Source: Bog-473 sp963728845
Lineage (GTDB): Bacteria; Actinomycetota; Acidimicrobiia; Acidimicrobiales; RAAP-2
Assembly (NCBI GenBank): GCA_963728845.1
Contig: CAVSLS010000055.1
Location: forward strand, 134,332 to 198,331
Reading direction: 5' to 3'
Length of the DNA stretch: 64,000 nucleotides
In this document: piece after piece, positions 45,185-53,678 of the stretch
How positions within the stretch are numbered: the first letter of the stretch is position 1
How the letters are laid out: the number at the start of each line of letters is the position of its first letter
Program-made: the position numbers and the translations under genes
Notes under the pieces: model-generated
What the model was told of the DNA's origin: nothing
Databases searched by the model: none
The model's input: the letters and a program-made list of their open reading frames with translations, nothing else

Positions 45185-45658
45185 TCAATCGTTGAGATGG
45201 TCAAGTGGACGTCCTCGTTGGCCGCCCTCGAGAAGGCGTCCAATCTCGGCTACCTCGGCCCTTACCGACTGAGCGAACCATCTTCCGGCAACCAGATCAT
45301 GGAGCACCCCAAGGATTCCATGTCCAAGGTCAAGCTCTTCGACGTGTCGAATTCGAACGCCGTCGGGTACGTCTTCAATCTCAAACCATGCGTGGAGGCT
45401 TCTTGGAACACCATGCTCGAGAGTCACATCGATATGATTCGGCAGGTCCCATCGGCATCTGGTGATCACCGAGCCCTTGAAGCGGCCGAGGAATTTTCCA
45501 TCTTCGCGAGCCAACATGCCGTTGGGAAGATCGGCGAGCTTCGTTACCCACACCATCTTCGTATCAGCCTTGGTGTATTGGGCAGGATCCAGAACGAAAT
45601 CAAATGCCTCGATGGCACTGACTCCTCGAATGACCGCAATTCCTTCACCTCTCACCAT
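45185..45658 (-). CDS. SRPBCC/polyketide-cyclase-like protein
   Basis: This 157-residue protein starts MVRGEGIAVIRGVSAIEAFD then FVLDPAQYTKADTKMVWVTK, the START-like opening with its helix and long strand. It closes with a C-terminal helix (VLHDLVAGRWFAQSVRAEVA). SRPBCC proteins carry a hydrophobic pocket for lipids or polyketides. The frame is open to 45808, but ATG 45658 gives the domain start. The partner and ligand are unknown. Confidence 0.72.
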   Translation of the reverse strand: MVRGEGIAVIRGVSAIEAFDFVLDPAQYTKADTKMVWVTKLADLPNGMLAREDGKFLGRFKGSVITRCRWDLPNHIDVTLEHGVPRSLHAWFEIEDVPDGVRIRHVEELDLGHGILGVLHDLVAGRWFAQSVRAEVAEIGRLLEGGQRGRPLDHLND

Positions 45659-46026
45659 CGTTTCCTCAAAATACATCTGCCAGGCGTCGGTCAGGAGGGC
45701 ATGGATGCGGTGAGGCGATGCGACCCACGCAGTATTGCCTGCCCCCACAGGTTGCCTGCCTGGAAGGTCGCTTTCGACGGGTCGGGTGGACGGCGGGGAT
45801 GACTGCAACCCCGATCAGCCTGCGCTCTGTTGTCTTCGACGCGCACGGAGCCGATGCAGGTGGCCTGACCCTCCTCTTGCCCGTGGGTCCCGACAGGCCG
45901 GAGGTACCCGGACAATTGGAGCCGAAGGTCCCTGGTCTGCACCCGTGACCGGGCGGAAACTGGAGAGATGGGAGCCACGAGCCGCGTCGTGGGGCCGGTC
46001 AGTTGGATCCCGGGAGAGGCAGCTCG
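45659..46026. other. Divergent intergenic region
   Basis: This lies between the SRPBCC gene (minus) and the ABC permease (plus) and should hold both promoters. Only the permease ribosome site (GAGAGG, 46014-46019) is clear. The upstream open part of the SRPBCC frame covers about 150 bases of it. Confidence 0.4.
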
Positions 46027-47145
46027 ATGAGGTTCTTCGACCTCATTCTTCGCAACCTGTGGCGGAAACCGGCGCGGTCGCTCGGACTGATACTCGCAGT
46101 TGCCATCGCGGTGATGACCGTGGTCACGCTCGACGTCACCAGCAGCGGTCTCGAGCAGTCTGCTGCTGCCATCATCTCGATCGGCAAGGCCGACTTCACC
46201 GTGGTGCAGAAGGGGGCCTCGAGCACCCTGACCAGCACGATCGACAGCGAAGAGCTCGCTCGCATCCGCCACACGCCGGGTGTCGCCAGTGCGATTGGCG
46301 TCCTGGTCGAGACCCAGCACATCAACGCCGACAATCCGGTGTTCATTGAGATCGGCATTGACCCCGGCGATCTCAAGGCATTCGGCGTGACCGTCCAGAC
46401 AGGGCGACCCTATTCGGCGACCGCCGCGAACGAAGTGATGCTCGGTTGGAGGGCAGCAGCGAACCTGGGCTTGCAAGTAGGCGACAGGTTCAACGCCAAC
46501 GGCACGTCCAACGTCGTGGTAGGTACCTATTCCACTGGGAACGCGTTTGGGGATGCGGGAGCGATGTTTCCGCTGCCCGCCATCCAGGGTTACAACCGAC
46601 TCGCCGGGATCGTGACGTTGGTCTTCGTCAAAGTGACGCCCGGCAGTTCCGCGTCTGCCGTGGCAGCCCGGGTCGCCTATGCCCAACCCGAGCTGACGAC
46701 GATCCGCACCGCAACCCAATTCGGTCGGGCTGACCAAAACTTGGTCTATCTCCAGGCCGCCGTCAATGGCAGCACGGTATTGGCCATCTTGATCGGTGCG
46801 GTCATTGTGGGCAACACCATGCTGCTATCACTGTTCGAACGGACGCGTGAGTTCGGACTTCTCAGAGCCGTCGGTTGGACTCGCCGACGAACGGTGGGCC
46901 TCCTCCTCAGCGAGAGTCTGCTGCTCGCTTTCGCCGGCGCAGCCGTCGGTGTCGCATTGTCGTTCGTCGTGGCCGCCATTTTGGCCCGGCTTCCAGCCCT
47001 CAAGGGCATTCTGCATCCCAATTTCACCGAGGGCGCCTTCTGGCGGGCCTTGATAACGGCATTCGTGATGACCTTCCTCGGCGCGCTGTACCCGACGACC
47101 CGCGCTGCGCTGCTGTCTCCGCTCAAGGCTCTCAGCTATGAGTGA
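46027..47145 (+). CDS. ABC transporter permease (FtsX/MacB type)
   Basis: This 372-residue protein has one N-terminal helix (LGLILAVAIAVMTVVTLDVT), a roughly 200-residue extracytoplasmic domain, then three helices: LAILIGAVIVGNTMLLSLFE, ESLLLAFAGAAVGVALSFVV and ALITAFVMTFLGALYPTTRA. The loop TREFGLLRAVGWTRRRTVGL is the FtsX coupling motif that contacts the ATPase. It overlaps the ATP-binding gene by 8 bases. MacB/LolCDE-type exporters move lipoproteins, peptides or drugs, or act as mechanical transducers. A single permease would work as a homodimer. Confidence 0.9.
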   Translation: MRFFDLILRNLWRKPARSLGLILAVAIAVMTVVTLDVTSSGLEQSAAAIISIGKADFTVVQKGASSTLTSTIDSEELARIRHTPGVASAIGVLVETQHINADNPVFIEIGIDPGDLKAFGVTVQTGRPYSATAANEVMLGWRAAANLGLQVGDRFNANGTSNVVVGTYSTGNAFGDAGAMFPLPAIQGYNRLAGIVTLVFVKVTPGSSASAVAARVAYAQPELTTIRTATQFGRADQNLVYLQAAVNGSTVLAILIGAVIVGNTMLLSLFERTREFGLLRAVGWTRRRTVGLLLSESLLLAFAGAAVGVALSFVVAAILARLPALKGILHPNFTEGAFWRALITAFVMTFLGALYPTTRAALLSPLKALSYE

Positions 47146-47857
47146 GCAAGCACTTGCGGTCGAGATGAAGCAAGTCACCCGGGTGTACCCAGGTGAGGTC
47201 AATGCCCTGGCGGGGGTCGACCTGACCGTGGTCTACGGCGAGTCGGTCGCCATCATCGGGCCTTCCGGATGCGGGAAGTCGACCCTCCTGCACCTTTTGG
47301 CCGCCATCGACGTCCCCACGTCTGGATCGGTCACGATGGCCGGGCGCGATCTGGCCGAGGTGCACGACCTGAGCTCCTATCGGCGGAGTGAGGTGGGTCT
47401 GGTCTTCCAGTTCCACAACCTCCTCCCGCAGCTCTCCGCCATCTCGAACGTGGAGATCCCCATGTTTGGAACCCACATGTCGGCCCGTCAGCGGACGGAC
47501 CGGGCGCGTGACCTGTTGGCGGAGGTCGATCTAAGCGGATGCGAGCACCGGCTGCCGACGGAGCTCTCCGGTGGGGAGCGACAACGTGTGGCGATTGCCC
47601 GTGCCCTGGCCAATGACCCCAAGATCCTGCTCGCCGACGAACCCACGGGAAGCCTGGACTCGACGTCGACAAGACGTTTTCTCGATCTCCTCGACCGGCT
47701 CGGGTCGGGAGGCATGACCATCGTGATGGTGACGCACTCACCCGATGTTGCCGCTCATGCCGACCGAATCATCGAGATGCGCGACGGGACGATCATCGAC
47801 CGGAGCCATGGCGCCGACGACGAGCACTCCGATCTCAGCCGTTCGACACCCCGATGA
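47138..47857 (+). CDS. ABC transporter ATP-binding protein (LolD/MacB type)
   Basis: This 239-residue nucleotide-binding domain has Walker A GPSGCGKSTLL (about residue 41), Q-loop FQFHNLLPQLSAISNVEIPM, signature LSGGERQRVAIARALANDP, Walker B ILLADEPTG and switch His VTHSPD, all intact. The LNxxP-like Q-loop FHNLLPQLSAIxNVExP is typical of the LolD/FtsE/MacB group. It pairs with the overlapping permease. The Lipoprotein_15 genes that follow could encode exported clients, but they are on the opposite strand or further off. Confidence 0.95.
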   Translation: MSEQALAVEMKQVTRVYPGEVNALAGVDLTVVYGESVAIIGPSGCGKSTLLHLLAAIDVPTSGSVTMAGRDLAEVHDLSSYRRSEVGLVFQFHNLLPQLSAISNVEIPMFGTHMSARQRTDRARDLLAEVDLSGCEHRLPTELSGGERQRVAIARALANDPKILLADEPTGSLDSTSTRRFLDLLDRLGSGGMTIVMVTHSPDVAAHADRIIEMRDGTIIDRSHGADDEHSDLSRSTPR

Positions 47858-47904
47858 GGCCGACGGCGGGCGAGACTGCACACCAGACAGGCTGGGCGGC
47901 TAGG

Positions 47905-48642
47905 TCAGAATCCAACCCCCCCTCCACTGGGTGACGTCGTCGGCGTGACCGGCGGCGAGGTCGTCGGTGCCGTGGCCGGCGGCGTCGTGGCCGGCGGCGT
48001 CGTGGCCGGCGGCGTCGTGGCCGGCGGCGTCGTGGCCGGCGGCGTCGTGGCCGGCGGCGATGTCGCCGGTGTGTTGGAGCTCGACGAGGGGTTCGGACTC
48101 ATGGTGCTGGGCGTCGTGGTCTGCGGCACCGTTGAAGCGGTCGCCGGGGCCGTCGCGGCCGGCCTCACCGTGACCACGACAGACCACGCGCCCCATTTGT
48201 CGGTGATGTTCCCGTGCACCTGACCGGGAGCGGTGTCCCCAATGAACCAGTAGAGAGGTTTGCCGGAGTACGTCACCTGGCGGTGTCCACCTCTGTGCAT
48301 CACGGTGCCGAGGCTCGCCGCGTTCACTCCTGGTCCGGCGTTGGGCGAGGTCACACCCTTGGGCAGGAGGAGCGCGGGCCAGATCTTCAGACACCGGGCC
48401 GCGCACGGCACCTTGCTGGCCTTCAGGGTGTACACGGTCTTACCGCTGACGAGGATCGTGCCGTACTTGGTCGTCACGGTCGTCGAGACGACGACGTGCT
48501 TCACCTTGTGACTCGAGACCGCGGCAGCAATGCCGCCGATGATGACCGAGGACGAGAGTGCTCCAACGGCCAGAGTCACCGCAGCCGTCCGAAAGGAACT
48601 GCGGCGAGTCGGGAATGGGCCACCTTGCCGGCCAGTGTGCAT
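47905..48642 (-). CDS. Secreted Lipoprotein_15 (COG4315) protein with PPATT tail
   Basis: This 245-residue protein has an N-terminal helix TAAVTLAVGALSSSVIIGGI, then two COG4315 repeat units: KYGTILVSGKTVYTLKASKV ... CAARCLKIWPALLLPKG and QVTYSGKPLYWFIGDTAPGQ, VHGNITDKWGAWSVV. Its tail, about 90 residues rich in Pro, Thr and Ala, includes a run of PPATT units before PSGGGVGF. The family is secreted, of unknown function; the Cys pair of the first unit is kept. I chose ATG 48642 (GGAGCGGAG upstream). It is divergent from a close paralogue. Confidence 0.88.
   Translation of the reverse strand: MHTGRQGGPFPTRRSSFRTAAVTLAVGALSSSVIIGGIAAAVSSHKVKHVVVSTTVTTKYGTILVSGKTVYTLKASKVPCAARCLKIWPALLLPKGVTSPNAGPGVNAASLGTVMHRGGHRQVTYSGKPLYWFIGDTAPGQVHGNITDKWGAWSVVVTVRPAATAPATASTVPQTTTPSTMSPNPSSSSNTPATSPPATTPPATTPPATTPPATTPPATTPPATAPTTSPPVTPTTSPSGGGVGF
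47971..48060 (-). repeat. Six tandem 15-bp units inside the tail-coding region
   Basis: The unit CGTGGCCGGCGGCGT repeats six times, the last with one change, each encoding one five-residue PPATT step on the minus strand. Such exact tandem units can change number by slippage and so vary the length of the wall-spanning tail. Confidence 0.85.
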
Positions 48643-48944
48643 ACTCCGCTCCAGTCTGCTCTCAATCGGGGTCGAGCCAGTTCTACGGATGAGGCTGCCG
48701 ATTGGATTCCAATACCCCTTTCGGCACTGTCGCTGGCTGGCAAGCACCTCGCTCCTGGGGAAAGGCGCGCCACCGGGCGGCAATCCCTCCCGCCACCTGG
48801 GCCGTATTCATTGCCGACGCCACGGGAGAGAGCAGCCAGGTCGGGACACCCAGTCCGGCGAAGCGTTACTCTCGGGACCTGTCCGGGCACGAACCGGCCA
48901 GCCTCATCCCACGGCGATACGAACAATCGAGGAGATGAGCAGAC
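48643..48944. other. Divergent promoter region of the two Lipoprotein_15 paralogues
   Basis: These 302 bases separate two homologous genes reading outward. Ribosome sites lie at each end (GGAGCGGAG on the minus side, GAGGAGATGAG on the plus side). I find no convincing -35/-10 pair by eye. Confidence 0.4.
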
Positions 48945-49487
48945 ATGAGCGGTACGAAGCAAACGATCGAGACCACGGAGACAGCGAGAAGGGTCCCACT
49001 TCTGCGGATGGTGGGCGCGGTCCTGGCCGCTGGCAGCCTGTCTGCCGCCGTCGTGGCGGCCGACACAGCCGGTGCTGCAACGAGCACAGTTGTCACGACC
49101 AAGACTTCCAAATACGGGACCATCCTCGTCAGCGGCAAGACGGTGTACACCCTGAAGGCCAGCAACGTGGCGTGCGGGTCGAAGTGCTTGAAGGTGTGGC
49201 CTGCGCTCCTGCTGCCCAAGGGGGTGACGATGCCCTCGGCCGGGCCAGGAGTGAGCGCGGCCAATCTCGGCACCGTGGCGGCCGGCCGAGGAGCTCTCCA
49301 GGTGACCTACGCCGGTAAGCCCCTCTACTGGTTCATCGGGGACACCGCTCCGGGTCAGGTGCACGGGAACATCACGGACAAATGGGGCAAATGGTCTGTC
49401 GTCGTGACCGCGAAGCCGTCCCATGCCAGCTCTGGATCCGGAGGGACGCCGACGACGAGCGCCGGATCAGGAGGAGTCTCCTTCTAG
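48945..49487 (+). CDS. Secreted Lipoprotein_15 (COG4315) protein
   Basis: This 180-residue paralogue of the gene across the intergenic region has a signal-type helix VGAVLAAGSLSAAVVAADTA and the same core: KYGTILVSGKTVYTLKASNV, ACGSKCLKVWPALLLPKGVT, QVTYAGKPLYWFIGDTAPGQ, VHGNITDKWGKWSVVV. The C-terminus is short, Gly/Ser-rich and ends SAGSGGVSF, where the other has the long PPATT tail. The very similar cores suggest a local duplication and inversion. The function is unknown; the position next to an electron-carrier-free membrane cluster gives no clue. Confidence 0.9.
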   Translation: MSGTKQTIETTETARRVPLLRMVGAVLAAGSLSAAVVAADTAGAATSTVVTTKTSKYGTILVSGKTVYTLKASNVACGSKCLKVWPALLLPKGVTMPSAGPGVSAANLGTVAAGRGALQVTYAGKPLYWFIGDTAPGQVHGNITDKWGKWSVVVTAKPSHASSGSGGTPTTSAGSGGVSF

Positions 49488-49533
49488 TGCCACGGCGCGA
49501 GCGAGCGCCACGGCAGACGACTGGGCCGTGGTC

Positions 49534-50588
49534 ATGACAACGACCCTCATCGGACCCTCGCGGCCTGTCTCCGATGGAGCGAAGCGGACGAACCTGGGAG
49601 TGCGCGATGTGCGCGCCGCCCTCTCGTCGAAGATCTACCTCCCGGCGCTGGGCATTCCGGCGTTGGCCGGGGTTCTCGTAGGTATCGGGTGGTCGAGTCG
49701 GTGGGGGGGTCGGCGTTCGGCGGGTCCCTGACGAGCCTCCGCGTTGTCGTGATCGGCCCGTTGGCCCTTGGCGTCCTCGGGCTGATCCTCGTGGCGGAAC
49801 GGCTCTGGCCGGCGCAACAACGACCACTCATCGCTCGGGGCCACCGACACGACCTCCTCATCGCCGTCGTCCACGCGACCCTGGTGCTGCCGCTCGTGAC
49901 GGCATTGACGCTCTCCTTCGTCGAGGTCATTCGCAGGCTCCTTCCGTGGATCGTCTTGCCGAGGATGGACACCGTGCCTCACTGGATCGCGATCGCCACC
50001 ATCATCGTCGCGATGGACGGGTGCAACTGGGCCGTGCATCTCGCCAATCACCGGGTCCGCCTGCTCTGGCGGTTCCACGAGCTTCACCATTCGCAGGAGG
50101 ACATGAACGCACTCACGGTCTTTCGCACCCATCCGCTCATTCATGTCTCCTACCTGTTGGCCCTCGTGCCGGGAGTCGTGCTCCTGGCCAACGGTGCACT
50201 CTCGCTGACCGTGTTGGCTCTCTACGGCTGCATCGTGGCCTTCGCACACTCGAACACCCGACTCGGGTTCGGGCCCGTCGGTCGGATCGTGGTGAGTCCG
50301 AACTTCCACCGCATCCACCACAAGCTCGATGGGCCACAGGATGTCAATCTCGGTTTCGCGCTGACGATCTGGGATCAGCTGTTCCACACTGCGGTCTTCC
50401 CGACGAAGGAAACGGTGCGGATCGACACCGGGCTCCCCGGCCGGCCCCTGACCGTCGAACAAGCAACGCCGCGTTCCCGACACCTGGCCGTCTTCGCCGC
50501 GCAACTGGTCGCGCCCTTCCGCCCGCTCGGTGAACCCGAGGGGCCCGTCGCGGCGCATGGCGCCCTGGAAGATTGCGGAGTGGTGTGA
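49534..50588 (+). CDS. Sterol desaturase/fatty acid hydroxylase family membrane protein, one frameshift
   Basis: This di-iron membrane enzyme of about 351 residues after correction has its His clusters in place: HLANHRVRLLWRFHELHHS (residues about 170-188), FRTHPLIH and NFHRIHH. Four helices surround them. The N-terminus MTTTLIGPSRPVSDGAKRTN lies in another frame. The frames join near 49690 when one G is added to a GGG run (GIG-VVESVGGSAFGGSLTS). The family hydroxylates or desaturates lipids using oxygen. Its TGA overlaps the ATG of the DoxX gene (TGATG). Confidence 0.85.
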
Positions 50589-51127
50589 TGGTCACGACGA
50601 CGGCCGAGACCCCGCGGCGCGCCGGCGGACGTTCCGGTCGTTCGGTGCTGGCGCTCGTCGTCGCGACGCGGACGGCAGAACTTCCAGCCAGCTATGCGTT
50701 GCTCGCGGCCCGCGTCGCGCTCGCCTGGATCTTCGTCTACTACGGCGCTGGAAAGCTGTTCGGAGCCTTCAATGGACCGGGCATCCACCGGACTGCCATC
50801 TACTTCTCGGAGACCGCTCACCTGCATCCGGGCGGATTCTTCGCAGTGCTGGGAGGGATCATCGAGTTCGGGGGCGCCGTGGCACTCGCACTCGGTCTCC
50901 TCTCACGCCTCGCCGGGATCGCCCTCTTCGGGGACATGGTGATGGCAATGATCACCGTCACGTGGGCTACCGGTATCAATACGGCGTCACCTCCTCCCGG
51001 TTACCAGTTGAACATGGCGCTCGGAGTCCTCGCGCTGGTCGTTGCCGTCTTCGGGTCCGGGCGGTTCAGCCTCGACGCGCTGGTGGAACAGCGCCTCGGT
51101 CCCGCCACGCTGTCCGGCGTCACCTGA
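50588..51127 (+). CDS. DoxX-family membrane protein
   Basis: This 179-residue protein has four helices. ALLAARVALAWIFVYYGAGK opens the DoxX domain, followed by GGFFAVLGGIIEFGGAVALA, LGLLSRLAGIALFGDMVMAM and QLNMALGVLALVVAVFGSGR. DoxX proteins are linked to thiol or quinone redox and to membrane oxidoreductase complexes. ATG 50588 overlaps the stop of the di-iron hydroxylase gene, so they are probably made together. Confidence 0.88.
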   Translation: MVTTTAETPRRAGGRSGRSVLALVVATRTAELPASYALLAARVALAWIFVYYGAGKLFGAFNGPGIHRTAIYFSETAHLHPGGFFAVLGGIIEFGGAVALALGLLSRLAGIALFGDMVMAMITVTWATGINTASPPPGYQLNMALGVLALVVAVFGSGRFSLDALVEQRLGPATLSGVT

Positions 51128-51162
51128 TCCCGGCGGCCGTCACCTTGGGTACGGTGGGGTCG

Positions 51163-52627
51163 GTGACACCAAAGGCCTCCGAGAAGGGCACCGCCCGGAA
51201 CGCGGAAAAGCTCGACACGTACCGGGCCAAGCGGAACGCACGGAAGACTCCCGAGCCCATGGGCCGCCAACGCGCGACGGGGCAAGGGAGCCAGAGGTTC
51301 GTGATCCAAGAGCACCATGCCGCGCAGCTTGCACTGGGACCTGCGGCTCGAGCGTGATGGCGTGCTGGTCTCCTGGGCCATCCCCAAGGGCCTCCCCGAG
51401 TCCCCCGACGAGAACCGACTCGCCGTGCACACCGAGGACCATCCCCTCGAGTACGTCACGTTCGAGGGGGAAATCCCCAAGGGAGAGTACGGGGGCGGCC
51501 GCATGACGATTTGGGACAGGGGACACTACGAGGTGGAGAAGTGGTCCGCCTCCGAGGTCAAGTTCGCCCTCCACGGCTCGAGGGCCAAGGGCGACTTCGT
51601 GCTGTTCCAGACGAACGACCGCAACTGGATGATCCACCGCCACGGCCCGACGACGCGCACGGATCCCTTGCCGACGTCCATCAAGCCGATGTTGGCCGTG
51701 GCCGGCGAGCTGCCGCAGGACGACGAGAACTGGGCCTTCGAGATCAAGTGGGACGGAATTCGGGCGATCCTCTTCGTCGAAGGCGGAAGGGTGCGCGCCC
51801 AGAGCAGGAACGACCTCGACGTCAGCGCGTCCTTCCCCGAATTGGCGGAGATCGGAGAATTCCTCGGAATGACCACCTGCGTGCTGGACGGAGAGATCGT
51901 CGCGCTCGGTGAGGACGGCCGCCCGAGCTTCTCGACGCTACAACACCGCATGCACGTCGCAAACCAGAGGGAGGCGCGCCGGAGGGCGACGTCGGACCCG
52001 GTCAGCTTCGTGGCGTTCGACCTGTTGTACATCGACGGACACTCGCTCCTGGCGCTGCCGTATGACGAGCGCAGGGCCCAGCTCGAATCGTTGCACCTCT
52101 CCGGCGAGACCTTCACGACCACCGAGACCTTCCGGGACGTGCCGGGGCACGACATTTTGGCGGCCACGGTGCAGAACGGTCTCGAGGGTGTCGTGGCCAA
52201 ACGGCGCGACTCCCCCTACCGGCCCGGTCGGCGACACGCGGACTGGACCAAGGTGAAGACTTTCCGCACGCAAGAGGTGTTGATCGGGGGGTGGACCGAA
52301 GGGCGGGGCGAGCGGGAGGGGAGTCTGGGTGCGTTGCTGCTCGGCATCCCCGACCCCCACGGGCTGCGCTACGTGGGCAAGGTGGGGACGGGGTTCAGCG
52401 CCAGTGCACGCCGAGCCCTCCTCCAAGACCTGCAGCCGCTCGTGATTCAGCACAGCCCCTTCGGGTCGCCCCTGCCGGCGCGAGAAACCGCAGCGGCCCG
52501 CTTTGCCCGGCCGGTGCTGGTCGGAGAGGTCGAGTTCGGTGAGTGGACCACGGCAGGCCGGCTCCGACATCCGATCTGGAGGGGTCTGCGTCCCGACAAG
52601 GCGCCCGGCGACGTCGTCGTGGAATGA
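51163..52627 (+). CDS. ligD: LigD-type 3'-phosphoesterase-DNA ligase fusion, one frameshift
   Basis: This NHEJ end-processing and ligation enzyme has about 487 residues after correction. The N-terminal phosphoesterase shows RFVIQEHHA then LHWDLRLERDGVLVSWAIPK and ITFEGE-like YVTFEGEIPKGEYGGG. The ligase follows, with nucleotidyl Lys in WAFEIKWDGIRAILF (about residue 205), VLDGEIVALGEDGRPSF, EGVVAKRRDSPYRPGRR, WTKVKTFRTQE. The frame shift near 51318 is cured by removing one C. GTG 51163 is the first start of the domain. In mycobacterial LigD the polymerase is in the same chain; here it is the next gene. Ku is not in the window. Confidence 0.9.
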
Positions 52628-52688
52628 GACCGGGATCTCAGATCGGACGGGGTAAGAATCGGTCGATGGCCGGACCCGAGAGGAAGAG

Positions 52689-53597
52689 ATGATGGCGACG
52701 GGGACGTCGACACGGACGACCATCCAAGGGCGGCAGCTCTCCGTCTCCAACCTCGGCAAGGTGCTCTTCCCTCAGCGAGGTTTCACCAAAGGTCAGCTCA
52801 TCGACTACTACGTTCGAGTCGCCGAGGTGATGCTGCCACACATCCGGGAACGGCCCCTGACGATGAAGCGGTTCCCCGACGGCGTCGAGGGCAAGTCGTT
52901 CTTCGAGAAGCACATTCCCTCCCACGCCCCCGACTGGGTGCACTCCGTCGAAGTGCCGTCCAACGACGCCCAGGACGTCATCCCCTACGTGATGGTCAAC
53001 GACCTCCCGACGTTGGCGTGGGCTGCCAACCTTGGGACGATCGAGATACATGTGCCGCTCTGGCACGTCGGCCGGCGTCGCAAGCTGCCAGCTCGGCCCG
53101 ACTTCATGGTCTTCGACTTAGATCCGGGCGAGGGCACATCGGTTGTCGAGTGTTGCGAGGTGGCTGGCCACGTGATGCACGAGCTCGACAATGAAGGCAT
53201 GGAGCCCTTCGCCAAGACGAGCGGGTCCAAAGGACTCCAGCTGTACGCCGCCGTGGGGCCGAAGACGACCTGGGACGGCCTGCGCGCCCATGCATTCGAC
53301 ATCGCCCGCAAGCTGGAATCCGAACATCGTGACCTCGTCGTCTCCAACATGCGCAGGTCGTTGCGCCGGGGCCGGGTCCTCATCGACTGGAGCCAGAACC
53401 ATCCGGCCAAGACCACGGTGGCGGTGTACTCGGTCCGGGCGATGCCCGCGCCGACCGTCTCGTCACCGGTCACGCGGAGTGAGGTGCACCAGTGCGCCGC
53501 CAAGAAGGACCCGGGCTTGCTGAGGTTCGAAACCGAGGACGTGCTGCGTCGCGTCGAGAAGGACGGCGACCTGTTCGCTCCGCTCGGCCTCGGCTGA
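52689..53597 (+). CDS. LigD-type polymerase/primase domain protein
   Basis: This 302-residue stand-alone Pol domain of the archaeo-eukaryotic primase superfamily fills in or extends broken ends, often with ribonucleotides. Key sites: SNLGKVLFPQRGFTKGQLID, TMKRFPDGVEGKSFFEKHIP, catalytic DLDPGEGTSV (two Asp, about residue 140), TSGSKGLQLYAAVG (Ser/Lys-Gly turn) and VLIDWSQNHPAKTTVAVYSV. AGGAAGAG precedes two successive ATGs (52689, 52692). It lies 61 bases after the ligase gene, so the pair reconstitutes a three-domain LigD. Confidence 0.92.
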   Translation: MMATGTSTRTTIQGRQLSVSNLGKVLFPQRGFTKGQLIDYYVRVAEVMLPHIRERPLTMKRFPDGVEGKSFFEKHIPSHAPDWVHSVEVPSNDAQDVIPYVMVNDLPTLAWAANLGTIEIHVPLWHVGRRRKLPARPDFMVFDLDPGEGTSVVECCEVAGHVMHELDNEGMEPFAKTSGSKGLQLYAAVGPKTTWDGLRAHAFDIARKLESEHRDLVVSNMRRSLRRGRVLIDWSQNHPAKTTVAVYSVRAMPAPTVSSPVTRSEVHQCAAKKDPGLLRFETEDVLRRVEKDGDLFAPLGLG

Positions 53598-53678
53598 CGG
53601 GCGCAGCTGCGCCCCGACGGACCGGACGTCCGTGGGCGGTCGTTCCCTCCGGGGGTCGCCCGACCCCTCGTCGGGATG

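Noticed and set aside
47971..48060. A CRISPR array
   Set aside because: The 15-bp units are directly adjacent with no spacers and lie inside a coding region. No CRISPR array or cas gene was seen anywhere in the window.
47967..48173. A plus-strand frame encoding repeated PAASW units over the 15-bp tandem repeats
   Set aside because: It is the antisense reading of the PPATT tail; any tandem repeat gives a repeated frame on both strands.
53599..53614. Palindrome GGGCGCAGCTGCGCCC as a terminator between convergent genes
   Set aside because: It has no loop of normal size and no T-run on either strand; it may be chance in GC-rich DNA.
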